Assembly (NCBI RefSeq): GCF_900089835.1
Contig: NZ_OANU01000064.1
Coordinates: 1-64,000 of the forward strand
Origin: Vibrio thalassae
GTDB lineage: Bacteria; Pseudomonadota; Gammaproteobacteria; Enterobacterales; Vibrionaceae
Direction: 5' to 3'
DNA: 64,000 bases
Below are positions 8,107 to 18,500 of the stretch, in pieces; the stretch's first letter is position 1, and each line of letters opens with the position of its first letter. The translations under genes were made by a program, and so were the position numbers. The notes below the pieces were generated by a model. It ran no database searches, had not been told where the DNA came from, and worked only from the letters and a program-made list of their open reading frames with translations.

Positions 8107-10017
8107 ATGACACTATACAGACAGCTAGTGGTCGGCATGATAGCAGTATTTATTATGCTATTGACGTCGGTGTTTATCATCGAGTTCAACACGACTAAAA
8201 ACTTCCTAGAGCAGCAACAACGCTCAGAGGTGAACAACACGATTAACACCGTGGGCTTAGCCTTAGCACCTTACTTGAAGACACAAGACAAGGTTGCGGT
8301 TGAATCTGTGATTAATGCGCTATTTGATGGCAGTACTTATTCCACGGTAAAACTCGTTTTCCTAGAGACCGATGAAAAGATTGTTCGCAGTTATCCAATC
8401 AAACCCAACGGAGTACCTGATTGGTTTACCAACCTGAACCTCTTTACGCCCATTCATGATTCTCGCGTGGTTACTAGCGGTTGGCTACAATTGGCGGAAG
8501 TCGAAATCATCAGTCACCCCGGCGAAGCTTACGCTCAGCTTTGGCAAGCGTTTGAGCGTCTTGCTGGCGCATTCGTTGTTATCTTTACCTTAGGTTTGTT
8601 ATCTATAGCCCTTATCCTGAGACGAGCTCTCACACCACTTAGAGCTATCGTAACCAAAATGGAGCAGGTAGCGAATAAGCAATTTGGTGAACCTCTACTT
8701 CGCCCAAATACTAGAGACTTAATCGCGGTCGTTGATGGCATTAATAGCATGTCTGCTCATGTTGAAGAATCATTTAAACAACAAGCGAAAGAAGCACAGA
8801 AGCTCCGTGAACGCGCTTATATGGATCCAGTCTCTCAACTTGGTAACCGCGCCTTCTTTATGGGTCAGCTAAATCAGTGGCTTTCAGAATCTTCGCTAGG
8901 CGGTGTGGCTATCTTACACGCTGAATTCATTAAACAAACCTACAAAGCTGATGGCTACGAGGCTGGCGATGGATTAGTAAGAGAGCTGTCTGACCTGTTA
9001 TCAATGACGATCAATATTCCAAACACTGTCATTTCCCGTATATCAACCGATGAGTTTGGTTTTGTATTCCCTAATATTGATGAAAGCGAATTGAAGTTCG
9101 CGGCAAATAGCATCATTACTTGTATTCAAGATCTAAACGCAGATCCTACAGGTCTGAGCAAAGCCAACGCATCGCTAGGCGTTGTCTTTAACGAAGAGCG
9201 TAAGAACTCAACGCAAATGCTCTCCGTGCTTGATAACGCATTGACCAAAGCGAAATCCAATCCGGAAATCGATTATGGTTATATCTCTAGTGAGCATACT
9301 GGCGTCATCATGGGTAAACAGCAATGGCGTTTACTGGTGGAAGAAGCAATCAGCAACGATGCAGTCACCTTTAGATTCCAAGCAGCAAACAGCAGTGGCG
9401 GCGAGACATATCACCGCGAGGTATTCTCCGCAATCGAAATGAATGGCGAACGCTATACAGCCAATCAATACCTACTCGCTTTAGAGCAGCTTGATGCCAG
9501 CCATATCTTTGATGAACACGTTATTATGTCGGTGATTAACAAGCTCGAACGAGAAGAAATGTCCGATTCAATGGCGATTAACATCACTCCAACTAGTATC
9601 GCTCAACCAAGCTTTATTCGCTGGATTAGCCAAGTGCTCGCCAAACATCGTGATATTAACGATAAACTACACTTTGAGATCCCAGAAAGCTGCTTTATCA
9701 ATAATCCGCACCATACCGCACTTTTCTGTAACGCTATTCGCAATGAAGGTGCCAAGTTCGGTGTTGATAACTATGGTCGGAACTTCCAGTCACTGGAATA
9801 TCTCAACGAGTTCAGACCGGATTATGTGAAACTGGATTATCTCTATACCCACCAGCTTGACGATGAGAAACAAAAATTTACGCTAACATCGATTTCGAGA
9901 ACGGCGCACAATTTGGGTATTAAAGCTATTGCCTCACGAGTGGAAACACAAACTCAGCTCGACTTCTTGTCTGAGCACTTTGTGGATGTATTCCAAGGCT
10001 TTATCGTGGACAAATAA
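8107..10017 (+). CDS. lapD: c-di-GMP receptor with degenerate GGDEF and EAL domains (LapD homologue)
   Basis: The 636-residue inner-membrane protein has TM1 (about 7-25), a periplasmic LapD/MoxY-type domain (about 26-145), TM2 (about 152-172), a HAMP (about 173-225), then GGDEF-like and EAL-like domains. Both catalytic signatures are lost: the GGDEF loop reads STDEF (313-317) and the EAL position reads EVF (438-440). This fits a receptor rather than an enzyme. c-di-GMP bound by the EAL-like domain is transmitted through the HAMP to the periplasmic domain, which then holds LapG. The gene starts six bases after lapG and ends 14 bases before lapB. Confidence 0.92.
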   Translation: MTLYRQLVVGMIAVFIMLLTSVFIIEFNTTKNFLEQQQRSEVNNTINTVGLALAPYLKTQDKVAVESVINALFDGSTYSTVKLVFLETDEKIVRSYPIKPNGVPDWFTNLNLFTPIHDSRVVTSGWLQLAEVEIISHPGEAYAQLWQAFERLAGAFVVIFTLGLLSIALILRRALTPLRAIVTKMEQVANKQFGEPLLRPNTRDLIAVVDGINSMSAHVEESFKQQAKEAQKLRERAYMDPVSQLGNRAFFMGQLNQWLSESSLGGVAILHAEFIKQTYKADGYEAGDGLVRELSDLLSMTINIPNTVISRISTDEFGFVFPNIDESELKFAANSIITCIQDLNADPTGLSKANASLGVVFNEERKNSTQMLSVLDNALTKAKSNPEIDYGYISSEHTGVIMGKQQWRLLVEEAISNDAVTFRFQAANSSGGETYHREVFSAIEMNGERYTANQYLLALEQLDASHIFDEHVIMSVINKLEREEMSDSMAINITPTSIAQPSFIRWISQVLAKHRDINDKLHFEIPESCFINNPHHTALFCNAIRNEGAKFGVDNYGRNFQSLEYLNEFRPDYVKLDYLYTHQLDDEKQKFTLTSISRTAHNLGIKAIASRVETQTQLDFLSEHFVDVFQGFIVDK

Positions 10018-10031
10018 TAGGTGCAGAATCC

Positions 10032-12146
10032 ATGAAGGATCCGTTACTAAACTCGCTTATCTATATCAGCCGATACTACGGCTTAGCTAATTCTCCAGAA
10101 GCATTGGTGAATGGCTTACCCCTGTCGGAAGGTAAGCTCACACCGTTCTTACTTCCTCGCTCAGCCGAGCGCGCTGGATTGGTCGCGAAAGAGAACCGCT
10201 CTGATATAGAAAAAATCCCAAGCATAGTATTCCCTGTCATACTGCTTTTAAAAGGTGGCGATGCTTGTGTACTAAACAGCATTGACTCCGATGCCAATGA
10301 AGCGGAAGTGATCACACTCGAGTCCGGCATGGTCCCCATTTCCGTTCCGCTCGAGGATTTAAGAGAACAATTCACAGGCCGCTACTTCTTGGTTAAGAAG
10401 CAGTTCCGATATGACGAGCGCTCCCCGGAAGTTCTAAAAACTCGTGACGGTCACTGGTTCTGGGGCACTCTATGGGAATCGAAAAGCATCTACCGTGATG
10501 TGCTCATTGCCTCGCTACTGATCAATATATTTGCTGTAGCCGCACCACTGTTCACTCGTCTTGTTTATGACAAAGTAGTACCTAACCTTGCATTTGAAAC
10601 ACTATGGGTACTGGCGGCAGGGATATTTATTGTCTTCGGATTCGATTTAGTACTTAAGCTTATGCGTAGCTACTTCATTGATGTGGCTGGGAAAAAGTCG
10701 GATATTTTGATCTCATCAAAGCTCTTTAGCAAAGTCATGGGCATCAGAATGGAATCGCGTCCCCCATCTGTGGGGGCCTTTGCTCGTCACTTACAAGAGT
10801 TTGAATCGATTCGCGAATTCTTTACCTCTGCAACGATTGCTTCATTAATCGATTTGCCGTTTGCCTTGCTATTTTTGGTACTTATTTGGCTCATGGCGGG
10901 CAATTTAGTCATTATCCCAATCATCGGTGTGTTGATATTGATCATCTACTCGATGTTGATACAAGGCCCGCTGCGTAAAACGATTGAAGAAGGCTCACGC
11001 CTTGCTTCTCAAAAATACGCCAACCTGATTGAAAGTTTGGCTGGTCTGGAAACGGTAAAAATCTTCGGTGCCCAAAGCCAGTATCAGTATCGTTGGGAAG
11101 AAGCCGTCGCACACATGGCGAACTGGAATATCAAAAGCAAACGCATTACTGATGGAATCCAAAACACCGCAGGATTTGTTCAGCAATCAGCCAACATCGG
11201 TATGATTATTCTTGGGGTTTACCTTATAGCCGAAGGTGAACTCACCATGGGCGGCCTGATTGCCGCGACTATGCTAAGTAGTCGAGCTATTGGCCCTTTG
11301 GTTCAGCTTTCACTGCTTTCTACACGTTACAATCAAGCGAAATCGTCCATGACCATCATTGAACAAGTGATGGCAATGCCCGACGAACAAGAAGAAGGAA
11401 AACGCTATATTCATCGCCCAATTATCCACGGCAAAATCGAATTGGATCGCGTAACCTTCCACTACCCAGAGTCTCCAATGGCATCCATTCGAGATCTAAG
11501 CCTAACCATTGAACCTGGTGAAAAAGTGGCGATTATTGGACGTATTGGCTCAGGTAAAACCACGCTAGAGCGTCTCATAATGGGCCTCTATCAGCCAACA
11601 GAGGGTCATGTGCGAATTGATGACACAGACATCGCTCAATTGCATCACGTCGACGTACGACGCAATATAGGCTGTGTGCCGCAAGATTGTGCCTTATTCT
11701 ATGGCTCTATTCGCGACAACATCACACTAGGACGACCATTGGTCGACGACCGTGATGTAATGGATGCTGCAAACCGTGCAGGGGTGACTGTATTTACTCA
11801 GCAAGATCCTGCGGGTCTTGAGCGTCAGGTTGGCGAGGGCGGTTTGCTGTTATCTGGCGGTCAACGTCAAGCCGTTGCTATTGCACGAGCGTTTTTAGCA
11901 CGTCCACCGATATTGATTATGGACGAACCGACAAGTTCAATGGATAACCGCTCTGAGCTGCATATTAAGACCCAGCTAAAACAGCTCAAGGAATCTGAGA
12001 CTCTTCTTTTAATCACTCACAAAACATCGATGCTGGATGTGGTGGATAGGGTGATTGTTATGGAGAAAGGAGCAATCATTGCAGATGGTCCTAAGGTGCA
12101 GGTGTTGAGTGATTTGAGACAAGGTAAAGTTCGCGCTGCAAGTTAA
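10032..12146 (+). CDS. lapB: Type I secretion ABC exporter ATPase/permease (LapB homologue)
   Basis: The 704-residue half-transporter drives adhesin export. The N-terminal ~130 residues are a C39-peptidase-like domain without the catalytic Cys (SLIYISRYYGLANSPEALVN), as usual in RTX exporters. Six transmembrane segments follow (about 155-430). The nucleotide-binding domain has Walker A GRIGSGKTT (about 505), signature LSGGQRQ (about 608) and Walker B ILIMDEP (about 630). It is the last gene of the operon. Its natural substrate is very probably the convergent giant adhesin. Confidence 0.93.
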   Translation: MKDPLLNSLIYISRYYGLANSPEALVNGLPLSEGKLTPFLLPRSAERAGLVAKENRSDIEKIPSIVFPVILLLKGGDACVLNSIDSDANEAEVITLESGMVPISVPLEDLREQFTGRYFLVKKQFRYDERSPEVLKTRDGHWFWGTLWESKSIYRDVLIASLLINIFAVAAPLFTRLVYDKVVPNLAFETLWVLAAGIFIVFGFDLVLKLMRSYFIDVAGKKSDILISSKLFSKVMGIRMESRPPSVGAFARHLQEFESIREFFTSATIASLIDLPFALLFLVLIWLMAGNLVIIPIIGVLILIIYSMLIQGPLRKTIEEGSRLASQKYANLIESLAGLETVKIFGAQSQYQYRWEEAVAHMANWNIKSKRITDGIQNTAGFVQQSANIGMIILGVYLIAEGELTMGGLIAATMLSSRAIGPLVQLSLLSTRYNQAKSSMTIIEQVMAMPDEQEEGKRYIHRPIIHGKIELDRVTFHYPESPMASIRDLSLTIEPGEKVAIIGRIGSGKTTLERLIMGLYQPTEGHVRIDDTDIAQLHHVDVRRNIGCVPQDCALFYGSIRDNITLGRPLVDDRDVMDAANRAGVTVFTQQDPAGLERQVGEGGLLLSGGQRQAVAIARAFLARPPILIMDEPTSSMDNRSELHIKTQLKQLKESETLLLITHKTSMLDVVDRVIVMEKGAIIADGPKVQVLSDLRQGKVRAAS

Positions 12147-12326
12147 CTAGCTATCGGCGGATAATAACGTTTATTGTTAATCCCCAAAGATGTAGAACTC
12201 ATCTTAAATGGTTAATATCTAGGATTATGAGTTTAAGCAGAAAGGGAGCTCATTCAGCGCGTCGCGAAGATCAGGTCACTTAAGTGATTTAGTCGAATAT
12301 TTTCAGTCATCCACATGCTGTGGGAG

Positions 12327-12346
12327 ATCCTCACTTTCGTGAGGAT
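12327..12346 (+). repeat. Perfect short hairpin ATCCTCAC-TTTC-GTGAGGAT
   Basis: Eight-bp perfect stem with a four-base loop, 180 bp after the lapB stop. There is no T-run after it, so it is not a classical terminator; it may stabilise the 3' end of the lap mRNA or be a processing site. Confidence 0.4.
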
Positions 12347-12488
12347 AACGGTTAAATAAGGCATGTAAAAAACGAACGGACGTAGACAATTTCTGTCCAG
12401 TAGTTTGCAAGAAGTTGTTTAAATTTTTCGTAGTTTAAAAATCGCTTGAAAAGGCACATTTCATAAAAAGTTTACTATCCAATGACAT

Positions 12489-12527
12489 CAAAAAAAGACC
12501 GCAGCTATCACTTCAAACTGCGGTCTC
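12489..12527 (-). terminator. Rho-independent terminator of the adhesin gene
   Basis: On the minus strand a 9-bp stem AGACCGCAG / CTGCGGTCT encloses a 14-base loop and is followed by seven to eight Ts, 20 bp after the adhesin stop. Confidence 0.85.
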
Positions 12528-12547
12528 TCTATGGTTATTCGCTCAAA

Positions 12548-15500
12548 TTAGCTATCGAGAACAATAATCTGGTTTAATTTGACCGCGTCCCAATTGTATA
12601 TACCTGTGACACCCTCAAGTTCGATAGTCACATTTTTCTCACCCTTGGTGATATTAACTAAGGTGCTGGTGTTGTCATCGTTTTCCGTGAGTGTAATCTT
12701 GTCTCCGCCGCCGGCAACATTCTTTAACAGATCTTCTAATGACGTGTTGCTGCCTTCAAATACCTCTGACAAGTCGATTACATCTCGATTTCCTTCAACT
12801 TGAGAGAAATCAGTAATCACATCATGACTGCCGTCTAAGTCACCTTCACTCCATTTGAAGGTATCATCTCCAAGTCCACCAGTTAATACATCATTACCAA
12901 GTCCACCGGATAGAACATCGTCACCATCCGTACCATGGATAACTGTGACGCCACTGCCTCCTTGCACTGCATAATCGACTTCTTCAGACTCGTCCACATT
13001 ACCATTTGGCATGATATTGACGTTAACGGTTGCCGTTTCTAGGCTTGGAAGTCCATCTGAATCGATAGCTCTATAATCAAATTGATCCGCTACCTCGCCA
13101 CCTGTCACCTTCACACTCTGAAGCACAAAACCAGCCTCTTTGCCCTCTGCGTTAAATGGCATAATGCGCATTTCATCAAATGGTATATCCGATGCTACCT
13201 CAATAATTGCTTGATGGTCGGCGATAATGCCGTTATCCATCACGATTGGATTATCATCTAATAAAACACCACCAGCATATAGGTAAACAAAGACTTGAGC
13301 CGCACCATTACCGTTAGCCGCAGCACTAAATTGTCCAGTTAAGCTTCCTACGCCGACAAGAGCTCTTGTCATCATGCCTGCCGTAAATTTAATGGACATA
13401 AATTCACTTTGTTTGGCTTCCGTTTCTTTCCCCTGACCTCGCTCATCATCACGCTTGGTGTAGAAACCAGATTGCTTAGCTGCGCCTGCGCTATCAAAAG
13501 CTATCTCTTCCATTTCTACGCCAAGATGAGGTTTGTCACCATCGTATGTGCCTCCGGTAACAACAATGTCATTACCAAACGGCTCATCTCCTTGAGGATT
13601 ATAGCCCAGCGCGGAAACATCAAAACCAACTTCTAGGTCGTAAAATATATCGACACTATCTTCCACCACATCGCCAACGTCTAAGTCGAAGCGCTCACCA
13701 GAATTGCTCAGGAAATAAAGCTGACCATACTCTGGCTCCTCAGTGATTTCTACAAGAGTTGCTTTTGTATTACTAGCATCATCTTCACTATCCGTAGCAA
13801 AGTCTGCAAAGTTGAGTGGAATAGTGTCATCCGGCGCAAAAAACTCAAAATCTATGACTTCAGGAGGTGTATTTGGTGCCGACGGCTCTGGGTTATCTAA
13901 GACGATAAGGTTAATCGATTCCGAGACAACCTCATCTACCGGAGAGTAGGTACCATCCAATTCAGAGGCAATCGCTTTGATTGTAATAGGATAGGTTCCA
14001 ACATCAGCCACTTTAATCTGCAGATCATTCAGGTCACTCCAATCAGATATATCGATTTCTCCAGAAGGTCCTATGATCGAAGTTTGAGTGCCGTTGCTGA
14101 CAAATGCACCTTGTGGTAGCCCTTGAATCAGTAAAGTCAGTACTTCTGAACCATCGGTATCATTTAGACTGGCAGAGATATCACTAATATCAATGAAGGT
14201 ATCCTCATAGCCTACATTGCTTCGTGTCGAAAGCACTATATTATCAAGTAATGCCCCATAGCTATTCTGCTCAGGTGACTCAAAGACGACTCGATAATTA
14301 AAGCTATCCAGAGTTTGGAAGAAGAGCTGTTCATCTTCAGACCAGTCTTTTACCACTAGGTTATGATCTTCTCCACTGCCATAGGAACGCAAGGTTTCCA
14401 CTTCAACCCAAACACCCGGTGAGGTCTCTTTTTCAAGCTTAATATCCATCGGTGAATCGCTACGTCTAGCCGCAGCATCGAAGTTTAACTCGTAGAATTG
14501 GCCTGGAGTCCCTGCAAAGCTAGTAAATAAAGAGTCTTGTTGGCCTCTACGCCCTTCTATTTCAAAGATCTGGTTTTGCTCACCATTCCCCAGATAAACG
14601 CCTTCTTTACCGACTTCGCCTCTATTTGTAATAACGCCCCAATCACCACTATTTAAGCCATCAGGAGTATCGACACTGAGTTGCGCTCCACTAATATTGC
14701 CTTTCCAGCTGCTATTACCCAGATTAACATTTTCAAAATTGATTGCAGAAACAATGTCCTCGCCGGACACAATTAATGTTGGGCTATCTGTTACTGGTCG
14801 GACTGTAACCGCTAAATCATGCTGCTCTACCACATTATCATTTGCATCACGACCGGACACCGACAAAGTGAAATCGACATCGCTATCTTGTGGTGGCTTA
14901 ATGGATAAATTAGCTAATTGTGATGGCATAATATTTGCCGCATTGTTGGTCACGACTATCTCATCAGTACCTGAGAATAAGGTTGCTCCTTCAGGAATAC
15001 CACTAATCACAACTTCTGTTGCATCACTGTTCGCAGGCAGTTGTATATCCAACGCAATCTTGTTGTCTTCATCACCAATCGCGGCGGCAACAACTAGATC
15101 AGCGATTGCAGTAAAGTTAATGGTAGAAACTGCTGTATTTGATGGTTGCATTGCATCATCAAATGTCGTGATTTCAATGACTCTGTCCTCATCATCCGGA
15201 GATTGTGAGGAGTTGGAGAATTCAATTAGCTGAATAGCAGCCTCATAATCGGCAGGTGTTGCTTCTCCGCTTAAAGTGATTTTAATTGCACCAGAATCGA
15301 GTACTTCTGTTGTATAACTAATCCCACTAAGCAGCGGGTTAGTCGCACCATCAATCCCAAAATTGTCACCCGCTTTTGGATTGGTAAAGACAATTTCGGC
15401 CTCATGAATGACATTTTTCTCGTCAAAAATGGTGATGTCACTATCGACAACCTCAATAGCACTATCACCTTCTTGGTAATTCGTATCGAAGCTTGTACCA

Positions 15501-18500
15501 TCAGCACTCAAGTCAAGATCGAGCGTTGGTGGCATATTGTTTTCACGCTCATCAACGATGGTAACAATAGATTCAGGACTTTCACCTTCATCGGAGTCAA
15601 CTGCTTTGTATTTAAAACTGTCGTTCAGGGCAGTTTCTAGATAGCGTAACTCCCAGTTACCTCGGCCATCAGTACCAACGCTTACTCCCGCAATTAAGGC
15701 TCCTTCTTCGACATCGCCTAAATAATCAATTGAGAAGCTCAGCTCATGGAATAAAACGTCATTTCCTGACGTATCTTTTTGTACATCAGGTGTGTAATTG
15801 ACGGTATCGCCATTACTGAGTGTGACCTTAATCGTAACAGCCGATTCGTTTTGGCCACCTAAGCCACTATAGAAATAGCCTCCCATGCCATCTAAGCCAA
15901 GGGTGACGTGTGTGGCTGGACGATCCGCAAAGTTGATAGATAACAGCTCACCTTCATTAATACCTTGGCCGCCACCAATACCTAAGCCATGACCAACATG
16001 ATTATCTTGGACATCACCTCGATACTGAGTGAGATTGCCTTTGTTACTGTTAATGGTGATATTGTCTGTGCTGCCGTCACTGTTAGAGAGCTCTAATACT
16101 CGATTCTTACCATCGACTTCAGTACCCCAGTTGTAAAACTCATCTTGAGTGCTTTCCATATCACTTGATGTTGGCACTACTTTGGTACCAAGGATAAAGC
16201 CTTGAGCATCTGAATCAGGCTCATAGGTTATCTTAGTTGGATCAAACGTATCACCGTTGGCGACATTTGTTTGAGTGATTTCCTCGCCATCATGATAGAG
16301 AGTACCGCCAATCGGAAGCTCCGTAATTTTGACTTGCACTTGCTGACCATTCATATCATCTTCGATGTCGGAGATATGATCAGTTCCATCGCCTTCAATA
16401 GAGCCCGTTCCGGTATCAAAAATGACGGAAACAGGATCGTTACCCGACACGCTAAAGCTAAAGTCTTCCGACTCAGGTAGCTCGTTGACTGGTACAACCG
16501 CTATTGTTGATGTTGCAGTGTTCGATCCCACACCTTGATCATCAAATACTTGAATGGTTATTGAGCGAGGATCGGTATTGGGGTCTTCGCTGTCATTACT
16601 AAATTCGAGAAGTTGGAGTGCTGCTTCGTAATCTTCCGCCGTCCCTTCACCACTTATGGTTAAGATTAGAGCCCCTGCAACAGTGCTAGAAATGTAGCTT
16701 AAGCCATTTGGTAATGTACTATTAACAACAAAAGAGTCATTCGCTTGAGGATTAGTGAGTTTAATTTCTGCACTGGTGATAACATCAATGTCATCAGTAA
16801 TGTCCATATCACTATCAACGACTTTAATCGGAGCGTCCCCTTCCGTGAAAGTCGCGTCATAGCCAGTGCCGCTTTCACTCGTATCCAAATCTAGAATTGG
16901 AGCATCATTATCATTGTCACCACCAGGTTGCCCATCTATCTGACCATCGTCAGAGATAGTGGCATCAGCTGATACGCCAACGTTACCGTTGACGGTAACA
17001 CCCGCTGGCTCTGTTACTTTTAACGTAAAGTTTTCATCCTGCTCATAGACATCGTTATCTGGGATACCTACTTGGATATTAACGTTGGTAACCCCAGCAG
17101 GAATGGTGATCTCGCCATTAATGATCGGCAGTCGAACATCAGTACTTCCATCGTTATAGCTCGCCGTCGTGGTAGAGAAATCATCATCTTCGGTATCTAC
17201 ATCGATTCGATCGAGCGCTACCGTAAGAGCAATATCAGAAGGATTACTTAAAGACAGAGTGAACGGAACACTTCCTGCGTCTTCGCTCACTTCCCCACCA
17301 CCAGTCAGTGAAAGGGTAATTGGATCGTTATCTAGAATATCTCCAGCGGCAGATTGACCATCGACTACCAGAGTAAAGCCTTCATCACCATCATAACGAT
17401 TATCGTCGATTGTCGGTAACGTAATCGTAAAGTTAGAAACATTAGCTGGAACTTCAAGTTCTCCGGTCACCTCGTTATAAGTGACCCCATTGCCGAAAGT
17501 CATAGTCGATGGGTCAACATCATTAGCTGAAGCCTCATCGCCATTAGCACCAAACTCAATGTCAAAGAAAGTCTTCACATTGGTAGAACCGTCCAGAGTC
17601 ACGTTATAGGAGAAGCTCTCCCCTTCTTCAACACTAGCCGTACCTATCTCAAACCCGCTGACTGAAATCGGTCCAGGGTTGACCAGAACATTCACTGTTG
17701 CAGTGTCAAAGCCACCTTTATCGTCGGTAATTTGGTACTGGAACTCAGTGCGACCCGCAAAGCCTTCAGGCAAATCGAAAATGACATTACCACCTTCAAT
17801 ACGCGCATCACCTTGTGTCTCACCGAACACGTAAGTGATACGAATATCATCACCATCCACAGCATCGTCGTTAGATAAAAGCTCTGAAAGCGGAATGACG
17901 ACAGGTTCATCATGGTCAAAGACATAAGCGCCCGCACCGACCACTTCAATGCCCTGAAGGAAATAATCATAAGAGTCAGTGCCACGTGCAGGGCCACCTG
18001 TAAAATCAACAGACTCAAATACCAATTTGTCGTAGGCAAAACCGCCCGTTTCAATATCAAACGTGCCTTTATTACCTGACTCATTATGGAAATAATCACT
18101 GGCAACCAGAGTATCGCCTAAATAAGCGCTCCACTTACCTTGTTCATGACTACCTGCCCCGCCCTCATTAGCGAACAAGTTGGTTACAGAAAAAGCCCCA
18201 TCTACAGCTGGCTCTTTGAGCGTAATAATGAGCTGCTCAGACTCTTCTTCATTTCGGTTATATTGAATTTGAGATTCAGGGCCACCGTTGGTAGTGCCGT
18301 CAGGAATACCAATACGGTCAGTACCGTCGATATTGTAGTTAACAGTTTGGCCATCATATTTCGCCTGAATGCTGTCAACCATATCCCAACCTTGATCGCC
18401 CGCTCCCATATCACCTTGAACAAGGCTATAAGACTCTGGATCATCAATCGCATCGGGTGCTAGGTTGGTACGTTGATCATCGATAGTCACTGTTGATTCA

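Larger units (their letters stand above)
12147..12547. other. Convergent intergenic region between lapB and the adhesin gene
   Basis: No coding sequence is evident. The region holds a perfect 8-bp hairpin with a TTTC loop at 12327-12346 and the adhesin terminator at 12489-12527. Confidence 0.6.

Noticed and set aside
12870..12960. CRISPR-like or tandem DNA repeats near the adhesin 3' end
   Set aside because: The repetition is the GGxGxD nonapeptide coding pattern of RTX proteins, not spacer-repeat structure.
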